Source: Paraburkholderia sp. BL10I2N1
GTDB taxonomy: Bacteria; Pseudomonadota; Gammaproteobacteria; Burkholderiales; Burkholderiaceae
Assembly: GCF_004361815.1 (NCBI RefSeq)
Contig: NZ_SNWA01000002.1
Location: 682,001 to 746,000, forward strand
DNA length: 64,000 nt
Direction of reading: 5' to 3'
Part shown: one piece after another, positions 7,609 through 17,195 of the stretch
Position numbering within the stretch: the first letter of the stretch is position 1
Layout: every line of letters starts with the position of its first letter
The notes under the pieces: model-generated
The model's input: only the letters and a program-made list of their open reading frames with translations
Told to the model about the DNA's origin: nothing
Databases searched by the model: none
Position numbers and translations under genes: made by a program

Positions 7609-9267
7609 CTAGCCCGCAGCCTTCCGTGCCTGCAGTGCGCGGATCCGGGTCATCGCACCCGTATCCCCAACGGCCGACTGATACATCTGCGCGAGATCGG
7701 CTTTCAGCGCAGTACGTGAGGCCCCGTCGAGATAGATCATGTGACCCGACGGATAGAACCGCGCCGACAGATTCTGCCGCACCTGCTGGCTGACGAGCGG
7801 CATCTGCTGCAGGTCGAGAATCGTCTGGTAGAACGGCGTGACGAAGTCGTAGAAGCCGTTTGCCGACAGCACCTTCAAATCGACGTTGAGTGCCATCACG
7901 GCCGCCAGGTCGCCAGCCGTATAAAGGACGATATTGCCCTTCGAATCAACGCCTTTCTGCGCACCGGTAGGGTCAATGTGGCTGAAGTCCCAGTTTGCGA
8001 AAGCCTGGTCGTTAAGGTCGGTGAACGACGAATTCGATGTGAACTTCAACTGCTCGTTCAGATAGGTGTTCCACATCGTCGTATAGACGCCCGTGACGGC
8101 GGTCATGGTCGGGTCATTGCCGCCCGAGTTGGGGTCGATCTTGCCCGCAATGCCCGTTTCGATGCCAGTCACACGGCCGTCGTATTCGCCCAGCGCCAGG
8201 CCCTTCGATTTCAGCAGCGTCGTCAGAAAGAGCGAATTGCCCCGGCTATCATACGCAGCAATATCCAGGCTCCACGCAAGGAGGGTTGTCTTGTCGATGC
8301 CGGTGTATTCGCTGAGTTTTTCGACAATTGTGTCGTCAGTGGCGGGGAATTTGCGCAGCGCCGCGAGATAGTCTGTGCGCGCAAACTGTGCGACTTCTTC
8401 GGCGAAGGTCCCGAGATCGGGCGGCGTCGGCGCGATTCCGAGCTTGCGGTGATACCAGGCATCGGCCGCGGCCGTCGGCAATGCACCGACCGGATTGCCT
8501 GACTGGGTGTAATCGAGAATCGACGACTGCAGCGTGACGCCGTTCAGATCGACACCGTCCTCGTGCAGCTTGTACGCAAGCACGCAACTGCGCGCGGTGC
8601 CGTATGACTCACCGAACAGGAACTTCGGTGAATTCCAGCGATTGTTTTTCGTCAGAAAGCGTTTGATGAACTGCTTGATCGAGTCCGCATCCTGGTCGAC
8701 CCCCCAGAAATCGCGGTTCTTTTTCGGCGCAATCGCTGCCGAGTACCCAGTACCGACCGGGTTGATGAACACCAGGTCGCTTTTGTCGAGCAGACTGTCC
8801 GGATTGTCCTCCATCGCATACGGAGCGGGCGGCGTAAAGCTCGGCATCGCTGTCTTGATCCGCCGCGGCGCGAACGAGCCGAGCAGCACGAACACGGACG
8901 AAGAACCCGGGCCGCCGTTATAGAAGAAAGTGACGGGACGTGTCTCTTCCTTCTGCCCGTCCTGCGTGAACGCGACGTAGAACATCTTCGCGCTGGGCTG
9001 CGAACTGCTCGGGTCGACGGTGACGAGGTGCCCGGCCGTCGCCGTATAGTTGATTTTGTGCCCGCCGATCGTCACGGAGTTCTTCGTAATGGCGGCGTTT
9101 TCGGCGGTGTCGGTCACCGAATCGTCTGGTCCGTTACCGTATGCGACCGGATCGAAGCAAGGCTTGTCCCCCGCCCGATGCGGCACAGCAGAGGGCATCG
9201 GCGCTTGCGTAGCGTGGGAGTTGTGCGGAGACTGCGGACTGCCGGAAGCTGACTCGGGATTCGTCAT
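7609..9267 (-). CDS. Peptidase S10 (serine carboxypeptidase) family protein
   Basis: A 552-residue alpha/beta-hydrolase of the serine carboxypeptidase family, which removes C-terminal residues and usually works best at acid pH. The oxyanion-region motif FYNGGPGSSS lies near residue 115, the nucleophile in GESYGT near 220, the catalytic Asp in NGFYDFVTPF near 490, and the His in YPSGHMIYLD near 513, so the triad is complete. No clear Sec signal peptide is seen: the N-terminus is a Ser/Pro/His-rich tail, so location is uncertain. The next gene upstream on the same strand is an S53 peptidase, also an acid-type family. Confidence 0.9.
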   Translation of the reverse strand: MTNPESASGSPQSPHNSHATQAPMPSAVPHRAGDKPCFDPVAYGNGPDDSVTDTAENAAITKNSVTIGGHKINYTATAGHLVTVDPSSSQPSAKMFYVAFTQDGQKEETRPVTFFYNGGPGSSSVFVLLGSFAPRRIKTAMPSFTPPAPYAMEDNPDSLLDKSDLVFINPVGTGYSAAIAPKKNRDFWGVDQDADSIKQFIKRFLTKNNRWNSPKFLFGESYGTARSCVLAYKLHEDGVDLNGVTLQSSILDYTQSGNPVGALPTAAADAWYHRKLGIAPTPPDLGTFAEEVAQFARTDYLAALRKFPATDDTIVEKLSEYTGIDKTTLLAWSLDIAAYDSRGNSLFLTTLLKSKGLALGEYDGRVTGIETGIAGKIDPNSGGNDPTMTAVTGVYTTMWNTYLNEQLKFTSNSSFTDLNDQAFANWDFSHIDPTGAQKGVDSKGNIVLYTAGDLAAVMALNVDLKVLSANGFYDFVTPFYQTILDLQQMPLVSQQVRQNLSARFYPSGHMIYLDGASRTALKADLAQMYQSAVGDTGAMTRIRALQARKAAG

Positions 9268-9371
9268 GATCGCTCCATCGGATTCGTTGACGTCATATAA
9301 AGTCGTGCAAGGTCCTGCCCATCATCGATGCGTGCGCCCCGGACACATATTCCGGCCGCACACTCGCCGAA

Positions 9372-10931
9372 CTATAGTGCCGCCGCCACTTTCTGGCCAT
9401 TGGGACTGCCGAGCCCCGTGCACGCATCCCAGCCCGGCGTCGCGGCAAAGCTGCCGTTGTTGCCCTGCGTGATGTCGTTACATACGCCCCTGGCCTGATA
9501 GAGCTTTGGATTCACAAAACCGACCGACTCGCCCTTTGCCGCATTGATGCGGGCGATGAGCGCGGCCCACAAAGGCGCCACCGCACTCGTTCCGCCCACG
9601 ACGGTCATGCTGCCGTCGATGAGCACGTCGTAGCCTGTGGCGGGCGAAGCGTCACCGGCCACATCGGGCACACCGCGCCCTGCCAGCGCCCTGCTGCCCC
9701 CTTGCGTGCCCGTCGCGGACAGGCCGTTTTGCCACGCCGGTACAGGAAACGCGGTACTTACGCCCCCGCCGCCCGCCCCCCCGTCCTGCCCGTCGTTCCA
9801 CACGATCTCGCGCGCAATCGACTGCCCCGAAGCCTGCAGATTCGTGCCGCCGCAGGCGAGCACGTAGGGGCTCGACGCAGGAAAGTCGACGTGATCGCTA
9901 CCGTCGCTGACACCGTCGCTCGAACCGCTATCGCCCGCTGCCGCGCACACCGTCACGCCCAACGCCGCAGCTGCCTGCAAGACGCTGTTGAATGCATTCA
10001 GCGACTGCGCGGTCCAGATCGTTTCCGGCCCGCCCCAACTGATGGAGATCACCGACGGCTTGTTTGTTGCGTCGTGCACGGCGCGGCTCACGGCATCGAT
10101 GAAGCCGGCGTCGCTATTTGAAGTGAAGTAGACCGCGATCGTTGCCCCGGGCGCGATCGCTCCCGCGATTTCGATATCGAGCGTGACTTCGCCGTCCGGC
10201 CCATTTGGATCGCCGCTCGGCGCATTGCTGCCCTGATCGACGCCCACTGACACAACCTTGGGCACCGGCACACCGAGCCCCGAGAAATACGTGTTGAGAT
10301 CGGAGTTCTGAAAGCCGCCGCCAAGCTCGATGATGCCGATGCACTGACCTGTGCCGTCACCCGGCGGGAAGTTGTACAGGGACGCGAGCTGCAGCGGGGT
10401 AAAGGTTGCCTGCTGAGCCTTCGCCGGCACAAACGGCGGCCGGATGCGAAAGTGAGGGCGCGCCTGCGGCCGGTTGTCGAGCCCGAGCACAGCGGTGACC
10501 ACGCCGTACAGTTCGTCCGGAACGCAGATCGATCCCGTGCGCCCACGATACTGCCCCAGCGAATGATGCACATAATAGTGAAGCTGGACGTCGAAGGCCG
10601 TTTGGAACTGCGCGATCGTGCCGCTCAGCACGACAGTACCCGCCGCGGCGTCCTCGCGTACGACCGACAGGCCATGTTGCGCGGCGAAAGCCTTCAGCTT
10701 TGCGACATCATTGGGCGCGGCGCCAAACTCTTTGCCGAACTGTTCCCGCGAAACTGGTTGCGCCTTCGGGTCGCCCGACTCGATCTTTTTCATCAGTGCC
10801 TGAAACTGCTGCTCGCCCTGACGACGCAGCATCACCACCACCTCGATGGTCTCTGCCGGGTTGCAGCTGCCGACCACCTTCGAGCCCGACTGCACTGCCC
10901 GCTCGCTTCCCGCCAGTGGATGTTTTGTCAT
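9372..10931 (-). CDS. Peptidase S53 (sedolisin/kumamolisin-like) proenzyme
   Basis: A 519-residue acid-acting serine-carboxyl endopeptidase with its pro-domain. The pro-domain (about 1-170) has the VVLSGTIAQFQTAFDV fold signature. The catalytic domain carries GEVTLDIEIAG with the paired Glu and Asp, and the nucleophile in GGTSAVAPLWAAL near residue 440. The calcium site at the end reads CNDIT with GWDACTGLGSPNG. I start it at the ATG at 10931, because GGAGGGGAG lies just before it and the longer frame upstream lacks similarity. No N-terminal signal peptide is obvious, which is common for bacterial kumamolisins. It precedes the S10 gene by about 100 bases. Confidence 0.92.
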   Translation of the reverse strand: MTKHPLAGSERAVQSGSKVVGSCNPAETIEVVVMLRRQGEQQFQALMKKIESGDPKAQPVSREQFGKEFGAAPNDVAKLKAFAAQHGLSVVREDAAAGTVVLSGTIAQFQTAFDVQLHYYVHHSLGQYRGRTGSICVPDELYGVVTAVLGLDNRPQARPHFRIRPPFVPAKAQQATFTPLQLASLYNFPPGDGTGQCIGIIELGGGFQNSDLNTYFSGLGVPVPKVVSVGVDQGSNAPSGDPNGPDGEVTLDIEIAGAIAPGATIAVYFTSNSDAGFIDAVSRAVHDATNKPSVISISWGGPETIWTAQSLNAFNSVLQAAAALGVTVCAAAGDSGSSDGVSDGSDHVDFPASSPYVLACGGTNLQASGQSIAREIVWNDGQDGGAGGGGVSTAFPVPAWQNGLSATGTQGGSRALAGRGVPDVAGDASPATGYDVLIDGSMTVVGGTSAVAPLWAALIARINAAKGESVGFVNPKLYQARGVCNDITQGNNGSFAATPGWDACTGLGSPNGQKVAAAL

Positions 10932-11237
10932 GGTATCGACTCCCCTCCGTGCACGGCGCGGGCGCCGTGCGTTGACCCCCGGACCAGCAGACCGTTCGAC
11001 GACCTGCCTCGAAACCCACATAGGGTCTTTGTTTCCGAAACTGCGCTGAACCGTCGGACAAGTCCATTCGAACACAGTTCCAGCCTGAGCGATACCTGGC
11101 CGTACGGCCGATTCCCGCCGGCTTGCGAAGCCGCTACGATGTGTCCTGTCGCGCTATGATTGCGCGGCGTGCTACCGGCTCGCCCATTACTCGCGTGCAG
11201 TAAGTGCGCCCGATTGAAGAATTCGAGGAACCTTCCC

Positions 11238-11753
11238 ATGTCCATTTCCATGTATCAGGCATCGGTGCCCGTGCTCGTGCGCGGTCTCACCAATCTCAAG
11301 ACGTTCCTTGGCAAGGCGCAGGCCCATGCCGCCGAAAAGCAGATCGAGCCATCCGTGTTCATTGGTGCACGGCTCTTTCCCGACATGCTGCCGCTCAACC
11401 GCCAGGTGTATATCGCAACCGACACGGCCAAAGGTTGTGCTGCCCGCCTCGCTGGCGTCGAAGCGCCGAAGTACGACGATGTCGAAGTCACGTTCGACGA
11501 ACTCGACGCCCGTATCCAGAAGACGATTGTTTACCTGAACGAGTTCAAGCCGGAACAGATCGACGGATCTGAAGAACGCCAGGTGACGCTGAAGATGCGT
11601 ACCGGTGCGGTCGAGTTCACGGGCATCGCCTATCTGCTGCATTTCGCCCTGCCCAATTTCTTCTTCCACACCACGACGGCTTACGACATCCTGCGTCACA
11701 ACGGCGTGGAACTGGGCAAGCTCGACTTTCTTGGACGCGGCACCAGCAACTGA
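11238..11753 (+). CDS. DUF1993 family protein
   Basis: A 171-residue protein matching the DUF1993 family (DinB-like four-helix fold). It opens with MSISMYQASVPVLVRGLTNL. It contains RLFPDMLPLNRQVYIATDTAKG and ends with the FFFHTTTAYDILRHNGVELGK box; both are characteristic. Function is unknown. The frame extends upstream to 11160, but the homologue-like start at 11238 is preferred. It diverges from the S53 gene and converges with ynfA. Confidence 0.88.
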   Translation: MSISMYQASVPVLVRGLTNLKTFLGKAQAHAAEKQIEPSVFIGARLFPDMLPLNRQVYIATDTAKGCAARLAGVEAPKYDDVEVTFDELDARIQKTIVYLNEFKPEQIDGSEERQVTLKMRTGAVEFTGIAYLLHFALPNFFFHTTTAYDILRHNGVELGKLDFLGRGTSN

Positions 11754-11850
11754 TCTACCCGGCGCGGCGTCGCTTCGGCGGCGCCGGTGTCGCGACGGTC
11801 ATCGCGTGTCGCCGGTCGCCTCGTGTCGCGGGCTACCGGTGCCACACCAT

Positions 11851-12171
11851 TCAAATGCGAGGCTGGAACGCGATGATGCTCATGCCCGCAAGCGTCACGA
11901 CAGCGCCAGCCAGATCCCATAAGGTGGGGCGCACCTGCTCGACGCCCCACAGCCACAGAATCGCCACGGCCACGTATACGCCACCATAGGCCGCATAGAC
12001 ACGGCCCGCTGCCGTGCCATGTAATGTCAGCAGCCACGCGAACAGTGCCAGACTGAGCGCGCCCGGAACCAGCAGCCACGGTGAGCCGCCCTCTTTCAGC
12101 CAGCGCCAGGGCAAATAGCAACCCACGATCTCAGCGATCGCGGTGATGGCATAGAGGAGGAAAGTCTTCAT
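11851..12171 (-). CDS. ynfA: YnfA family (UPF0060) membrane protein
   Basis: A 106-residue protein with four transmembrane helices. LPWRWLKEG follows helix 1, [20 protein letters not shown] spans the conserved loop and helix 3, and [10 protein letters not shown] precedes helix 4. These are the diagnostic segments of the YnfA family, which is related to small multidrug transporters. Its physiological substrate is not settled. A GGAGG sequence lies upstream of the ATG. Single gene. Confidence 0.93.
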   Translation of the reverse strand: MKTFLLYAITAIAEIVGCYLPWRWLKEGGSPWLLVPGALSLALFAWLLTLHGTAAGRVYAAYGGVYVAVAILWLWGVEQVRPTLWDLAGAVVTLAGMSIIAFQPRI

Positions 12172-12267
12172 CGAATGAACAGGTGCGGGAAAGTTGAGTC
12201 AGTCGCGTGACGGCGGCACGCAGCGTGTCGCCGTCCATGGCCTTTATTAGCGCAATCATTTTGCCCG

Positions 12268-12495
12268 ATGCGACCCCCGCGCGCGACAGTGGTCCCGTCC
12301 TGTCTCCGTATCGGTTACGGCACGAACGTCAAATCACCTTGCATCGCCATCTGCCGGTTCGACTCGAAAACAGGCTTCTGTATTGGCTGCCTGCGCACCC
12401 GCGACGAATGCAAAGGATGGAAGAAAATGAAAGACAGGCATCGTCGGAAGGTGATCGAGGACCGGTCGCATACCGAAAGCAGGCTGAATAAATAG
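12268..12495 (+). CDS. DUF1289 family protein
   Basis: Small protein of 75 residues whose core has the DUF1289 layout: SPCIAICRFD, then FCIGCLRTRDE and a Trp-Lys-x-Met helix. The four cysteines suggest a metal or Fe-S site. Function is unknown. The start is uncertain: homologues often begin only a few residues before the SPC box, and no ATG lies nearer than 12268. Confidence 0.75.
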   Translation: MRPPRATVVPSCLRIGYGTNVKSPCIAICRFDSKTGFCIGCLRTRDECKGWKKMKDRHRRKVIEDRSHTESRLNK

Positions 12496-12523
12496 CCGCC
12501 CTGCAGCCCGCATCATTGGGCGT

Positions 12524-13153
12524 CTAGTCGAACGACAGACGCAGCGCGAAACCGATCAGTGCGGCGGAAAACGTCCAGCGCTGCACGGTCTGCGCGAGCG
12601 GATGCGTCCTCATCCAGTTTGCGATGCGCGCGGCACCGATCGCGTAAACCGCGTCGAAACACGCGCCCGCAATCAGCAAAACGACGCCCAGTTCCACTAC
12701 CTGCATGACGACCGCGCCTTCCTGAGGCCGGACGAATTGCGGCAGCAGCACGGAGCAGAACAGCAACGCCTTTGGGTTCAGCAGATTGGTGAGCAGCCCC
12801 TTGATGAACGCGGCCCGCAGCGGACTCGGCTCCGCCGCCGCTGCGCCTGCGGACGGCAGCGCAAAGACCGGCGAGCGAAAAATCTGCACGGCGATCCACG
12901 CGAGATAGACCGCGCCGCCGTAACGCACCACGTCGTAAAGCCACGGCGCACTGCGCAGCAGCGCGGCAACGCCGCACGCGGAGAGTGTCACGTGTGTCGC
13001 GCGGGCAACGGCCAGGCCGCCTGCGGCCGCGAAGCCGCTACGTACGCCGCGCCCGATGCTCGTCTGCATGACGAGCGCCATGTCCGGTCCGGGCACTGCG
13101 TAGACCACCACCAGCGCGGCGATAAAAACGATCAGAAGATGAGTGGAAATCAT
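12524..13153 (-). CDS. LysE/RhtB family amino-acid exporter
   Basis: A 209-residue inner-membrane exporter with about six hydrophobic segments. The N-terminal signature VVYAVPGPDMALVMQTSIGRG, followed by GLAVARATHV and LLTNLLNPKALLF, marks the RhtB/LysE family. Such exporters remove lysine, threonine or homoserine lactone from the cell; the substrate here is unknown. An Lrp/AsnC-type regulator is transcribed divergently 134 bases away, the usual arrangement for a regulated amino-acid exporter. Confidence 0.92.
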   Translation of the reverse strand: MISTHLLIVFIAALVVVYAVPGPDMALVMQTSIGRGVRSGFAAAGGLAVARATHVTLSACGVAALLRSAPWLYDVVRYGGAVYLAWIAVQIFRSPVFALPSAGAAAAEPSPLRAAFIKGLLTNLLNPKALLFCSVLLPQFVRPQEGAVVMQVVELGVVLLIAGACFDAVYAIGAARIANWMRTHPLAQTVQRWTFSAALIGFALRLSFD

Positions 13154-13287
13154 GTCGGCCCCGCGTTCTCGAGGCCTCTATCTTGCAATCTTCTTGCGAG
13201 CGATTTCTGGCGTTTTTCCTATTGAATTAGCTCTTTATTGGTGCAATACGCTATACTTTCTGGATTCTATAGTGCCATCCCCTTACC

Positions 13288-13755
13288 ATGACGAACGACC
13301 TCGACAAAGTCGACCGGGCCATCCTGGCCACCCTGCAAAACGACGGCCGCATGTCCAACGCACGGCTCGCCGAAGCCGTCGGTCTGAGCGAAACGCCCTG
13401 TGCGCGCCGCCTCAAACGTCTGGAAAGCGACGGATACATCGAACGCTACCGCGCGATGCTGTCGCGCTCCGCACTTGGACTCGGCGTTGTTGCCTTCGTC
13501 CATGTCCGCTTCGCGGTCCATGACCGCGCCGTCGCGACGCGCTTCGAGCGCGAGGTGCTGGCGATCCCCCGTATCCTGTCGTGCCACAACGTGTCGGGCA
13601 GCGCGGATTATGTGCTGCAGATCGTCGCGCGCGATCTCGACGACTACGGTACGTTCATGCGCGATGAGTTGCGCAGTTTGCCTGGCGTGACTTCGGTGGA
13701 GTCGTCGTTGTCGCTGCGCGAGGTCAAGGCGAATGGCGGTCTGCCGCTGCCGTGA
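13288..13755 (+). CDS. Lrp/AsnC family transcriptional regulator
   Basis: A 155-residue regulator. The N-terminal helix-turn-helix (about 5-60) reads DKVDRAILATLQNDGRM and LSETPCARRLKRLESDGYI, and the C-terminal RAM ligand-binding domain spans about 68-145. It is divergent from the LysE exporter, which is its probable target. The 134-base region between them is AT-rich and can hold both promoters. Family certainty is high; the effector, probably an amino acid, is inferred. Confidence 0.93.
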   Translation: MTNDLDKVDRAILATLQNDGRMSNARLAEAVGLSETPCARRLKRLESDGYIERYRAMLSRSALGLGVVAFVHVRFAVHDRAVATRFEREVLAIPRILSCHNVSGSADYVLQIVARDLDDYGTFMRDELRSLPGVTSVESSLSLREVKANGGLPLP

Positions 13756-13842
13756 CAAGCCGGATCGCGGGCTGGCGCTGCGCGACTCGTGGCATAGTGA
13801 GCGGCGACACGGCGCATTTGCCGGATGAACGATGGAGTTGGA

Positions 13843-14076
13843 ATGAACCACGAACAGGCGCGAGCCGAAGAATCCCGCGTGATGGAGCGCGTGCTCACAG
13901 CCACGAAGCAGGTGCAGACGGCCTTTGCTGCCCTGCAGTCGCAATTCCCGTCCGCGGGAACCGGACGGCCTTCGCAGATCGCGTTACAGACATTCGATGC
14001 CGCATTGCAGGAACTCGAAGAGGCCCAGGCCGCGTTCGACGAAATCCTCGGCGATCTGCTTGACGGCAATCGCTGA
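13843..14076 (+). CDS. Conserved-type hypothetical protein, 77 aa
   Basis: Short protein predicted to be almost entirely helical and acidic at its end (ELEEAQAAFDEILGDLLDGN). It begins at the ATG at 13843, with GGAG eight bases upstream; an earlier in-frame ATG at 13825 lacks such a site. No domain is recognised. It may form a small coiled-coil dimer. Confidence 0.6.
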   Translation: MNHEQARAEESRVMERVLTATKQVQTAFAALQSQFPSAGTGRPSQIALQTFDAALQELEEAQAAFDEILGDLLDGNR

Positions 14077-14581
14077 ACGGACTATCTGCCCCACCTCCTG
14101 GCGAGCCGTCTTTGCGTCGTATGTCGCCGCACACCTTTCGCGTGCCGCTTCGCGTCTCTCAACTCGGAGGCACGCGCGACGATTGACCGTTAGTTGCGTT
14201 TTTTAAGACTGGATAACTCGTGCGTCGCCTGTAGAACAGCTGGATACTCAGTCTTCAGGGAAAAGGTCAGTCGTGGCAGCCACGATCAACCAGGATCCTG
14301 CGGCGTGCGCGCCGGCAGGCCCGCCGCACAGCAGCGATGCGAAGCTTCGGCGCGCTGTCTGGTTTGTAACGCTCCGGGTTCCCGGCATGGCTGGCGCTTC
14401 CCTTCGAAATGCCGATGCGCCTCGCCATGCGCCAGCTCGTGCGACTGGTGACGGCGCCGGGAGTCATACGACCCGGCACGTACCGGGTCGGTACACGCCG
14501 TTGGCTGGCTCGTTGCGGTTGGGTTCCGGCCATCGCCGGATTTGATACATCGCAGTATCTTTTCCTGTTCAGGAGCGCAAC
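14077..14581. other. Long intergenic region ahead of poxB with several palindromes
   Basis: About 500 bases without a credible gene. Three structures stand out. One is a terminator-like stem at 14175-14204. The second is a perfect 7-1-7 palindrome, TCGTGGC-A-GCCACGA, at 14271-14285. The third is a perfect 8-bp stem, CGACCCGG / CCGGGTCG, at 14469-14490. The last two may be part of poxB control. Confidence 0.4.
14175..14204 (+). terminator. Possible intrinsic terminator
   Basis: CGCGAC (14175-14180) can pair with GTTGCG (14193-14198) with one G-U pair, across a 12-base loop, and a run of six T follows at 14199-14204. It lies about 100 bases after the 77-aa gene on the same strand. The stem is short, so confidence is modest. 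Confidence 0.4.
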
Positions 14582-16303
14582 ATGGGCAAGCAGACGATCG
14601 CAGACTATCTGGCCAGAACACTCGCGGCCGCAGGCGTCGAACGAATCTGGGGCGTGACGGGCGACAGCCTGAACGGGCTGGCGTTCAGCCTGAACCAGCT
14701 CGGCTCGATACGCTGGATGCACACCCGTCACGAGGAAGTCGCCGCGTTCGCGGCCGGCGCCGATGCGGCGTCGACCGGGAAGCTCGCCGTATGCGCGGGC
14801 AGTTGCGGTCCGGGCAACCTTCATCTGATCAACGGTCTCTTCGATTGCCATCGCAATCATCAGCCCGTGCTGGCGATTGCCGCGCACATTCCGTCGACGG
14901 AGATTGGGCTCGGCTACTTTCAGGAAACGCATCCGCAGGAGCTTTTCAGGGAGTGCAGCTATTTTGCCGAACTGGTGTCGAACGCCTCGCAGTTTCCGCG
15001 AGTCCTCGCACGCGCGATGCGTACGGCCATCGACGAGCGCGGCGTCGCCGTCATCGTGCTGCCCGGAGATGTCGCGCTAAGCGATGGCCCGGAAGAGCCC
15101 GCGACCTGGACCACCTCCGCCCCGCCGTCGATTGTCGCAGCCGACGCGGATCTCGACCGGCTGGCCGAACTGCTCAATACGTCGGAAGCGGTCACGCTGT
15201 TGTGCGGAAGCGGTACGCAAGGCGCGCATGACGAAGTTGTTGCGCTGGCCGATACGCTCGGTGCGCCCGTGGTCCATGCGCTGCGCGGCAAGCAGTTCGT
15301 CGAATGGGACAACCCCTTTGACGTCGGCATGACCGGGCTGATCGGTTTCAGTTCCGGCTATCACGCCATGGAATCGTGCGACACGCTGCTCATGCTGGGC
15401 ACGGACTTTCCGTATCGCCCGTTCTATCCAGGCAACGCGAAGATTGCGCAGATCGATTGGAAGGGTTCGCAACTCGGCCATCGGGCGCCGCTTACGCTAG
15501 GGCTTGTGGGAACGGTCAAGGATACGATCAGGGCGGTGCTGCCTCGCCTGCATCGCAAGAACGATCGCAGGTTTCTCGAAAACGCGCTTCAGCACTATGT
15601 GTCCGCAAGAAAAGGACTGGACGACCTCGCCACGCCGTCCGATCCGGGCAGGCCGATTCATCCGCAATATCTTGCCAGGATGATCGATGAAGCGGCGAGC
15701 GCCGATGCGATCTTCACCGCCGACGTCGGCACGCCGACGGTCTGGGCCGCCCGCTACCTCACGATGAACGGCAGGCGCCAGTTGCACGGCTCGTTCAATC
15801 ACGGGTCGATGGCCAACGCAATGCCACAGGCGCTCGGTGCGCAGGGCGCCAATCCTGGCAGGCAGGTGATTTCCCTGTCCGGCGACGGCGGGCTGTCGAT
15901 GCTGCTCGGCGACCTCCTGACGGCGCGGCAACTCGAACTGCCGATCAAGGTGGTTGTGTTCAACAACAGCCTGCTTGGATTCGTTTCGATGGAACTCAAG
16001 GCTGGTGGGTATCTCGACACCAATGTCGATCTGAGCAAGACGGATTTCGCCGCGATTGCCAAGGGCGCAGGGATTTTCAGCATCAGGGTCGAGGAATCGG
16101 AAAGCCTTCCGGAGGCGTTGAAAGCGGCCTTTTCGCATCAGGGTCCCGCACTCGTCGATGTGGTGACAGCGAAGCACGAACTCGCGATGCCGCCCAAAAT
16201 CGAGTTGTCGCATGCGCGGGGATTCAGCCTGTATATGCTGCGCGCGATCCTGAACGGGCGCGGCGACGAAATCGTCGACCTTGCCAGGACGAACCTGCGC
16301 TAG
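14582..16303 (+). CDS. poxB: Pyruvate dehydrogenase (quinone), PoxB
   Basis: A 573-residue thiamine-diphosphate flavoenzyme that oxidises pyruvate to acetate and CO2, passing electrons to ubiquinone at the membrane. The TPP Glu lies in [10 protein letters not shown] near residue 50. The ThDP/Mg motif is [18 protein letters not shown] with NN about 30 residues on, near 435-465. The C-terminal [18 protein letters not shown] helix matches the lipid-binding tail of E. coli PoxB, and the length is almost identical. AGGAG precedes the ATG. It is a single gene, with an inverted repeat after its stop. Confidence 0.95.
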   Translation: MGKQTIADYLARTLAAAGVERIWGVTGDSLNGLAFSLNQLGSIRWMHTRHEEVAAFAAGADAASTGKLAVCAGSCGPGNLHLINGLFDCHRNHQPVLAIAAHIPSTEIGLGYFQETHPQELFRECSYFAELVSNASQFPRVLARAMRTAIDERGVAVIVLPGDVALSDGPEEPATWTTSAPPSIVAADADLDRLAELLNTSEAVTLLCGSGTQGAHDEVVALADTLGAPVVHALRGKQFVEWDNPFDVGMTGLIGFSSGYHAMESCDTLLMLGTDFPYRPFYPGNAKIAQIDWKGSQLGHRAPLTLGLVGTVKDTIRAVLPRLHRKNDRRFLENALQHYVSARKGLDDLATPSDPGRPIHPQYLARMIDEAASADAIFTADVGTPTVWAARYLTMNGRRQLHGSFNHGSMANAMPQALGAQGANPGRQVISLSGDGGLSMLLGDLLTARQLELPIKVVVFNNSLLGFVSMELKAGGYLDTNVDLSKTDFAAIAKGAGIFSIRVEESESLPEALKAAFSHQGPALVDVVTAKHELAMPPKIELSHARGFSLYMLRAILNGRGDEIVDLARTNLR

Positions 16304-16347
16304 CGATTGATGCGTAGTCAGCCTGACATGCGGGCTGCCTTATACGG

Positions 16348-16378
16348 GCCGGGGCCGGGAAATTCTGCCGGTCCCGGC
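16348..16378. terminator. Strong hairpin after poxB
   Basis: GCCGGGGCCGG (16348-16358) can pair with CCGGTCCCGGC (16368-16378), an 11-bp stem with one G-U pair and a 9-base loop. There is no T-run, so it is not a classical terminator; it may stabilise the poxB 3' end or shape the leader of the next gene. Confidence 0.4.
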
Positions 16379-16402
16379 TCACCGTAGCTCCGAGGCGATG
16401 CA

Positions 16403-17140
16403 ATGATCGCGCTGTTTACCGACTTTGGGGCCGACGACATCTATGTCGGACAGTTGAAGGTTGCCTTGCTGCGGCACACGCCAGCCGGCACCTCCCTCAT
16501 CGATGTGTTGCACACTGCCCCGAATTTCGGGCCGCGCGCAGGAGCGCATCTGCTTGCCGCGCTTCGAAGCTGGTACTTGCCGGATACGGTCTTTCTGGCC
16601 GTGGTCGACCCCGGCGTGGGCAGCGAGCGCGACGCGGCCGTGCTGCACGCCGACGGGCAGTGGTTCGTGGGACCGGACAACGGTTTGCTCTCGGTCGTGG
16701 CGGCACGCGCGGCGCGAGCCCGAAGCTGGCGCATTACATGGCGTCCCGCGATGCTCTCCGCCTCGTTCCATGGCCGGGACCTGTTCGCCCCGATGGCAGC
16801 CTGGCTCAGCCGTGGCGACCTGCCGTCCGACAAGCTGGATGAGACCGCAGGCTTGCGTGTTCAACTCGGCGGGGACGACCTGGCGGAGGTCATCTACATC
16901 GATCACTATGGCAATTTGCTGACCGGGCTGCGGGCAGCTACCGTCGCAAGAAGCGCCCGCCTCGTCATCGCGGCCGGAGAGGTCGCCTATGCGCGGGTCT
17001 TTGCCGACGCCCAGGTCGGCCAGGCCTTCTGGTATGAAAACTCGATCGGGCTGGTGGAGATCGCGGTGAATTGCGGCAGCGCCGCGGCGCAACTTGGCGT
17101 GCGCGTCGGAGATCGGGTTCACGTAACCGGAGATCAGTGA
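16403..17140 (+). CDS. S-adenosyl-L-methionine hydrolase / hydroxide adenosyltransferase
   Basis: A 245-residue enzyme of the SAM hydroxide adenosyltransferase family, relatives of the fluorinase and chlorinase. It splits SAM to adenosine and methionine using water. Family motifs are in order: LFTDFG at the N-terminus, VDPGVGSERD near residue 73, GPDNGLLS near 91, FHGRDLFAP near 122, and the DHYGNLLTGL box that opens the C-terminal barrel near 172. The start is the ATG following CGAGG. It is convergent with the formaldehyde dehydrogenase gene. Its biological purpose in bacteria is unclear. Confidence 0.9.
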   Translation: MIALFTDFGADDIYVGQLKVALLRHTPAGTSLIDVLHTAPNFGPRAGAHLLAALRSWYLPDTVFLAVVDPGVGSERDAAVLHADGQWFVGPDNGLLSVVAARAARARSWRITWRPAMLSASFHGRDLFAPMAAWLSRGDLPSDKLDETAGLRVQLGGDDLAEVIYIDHYGNLLTGLRAATVARSARLVIAAGEVAYARVFADAQVGQAFWYENSIGLVEIAVNCGSAAAQLGVRVGDRVHVTGDQ

Positions 17141-17195
17141 GCCAGCGACCCAGGACGCCAGCAAACTGACAGCCGTCAGAGCATCGGCACGCTCC

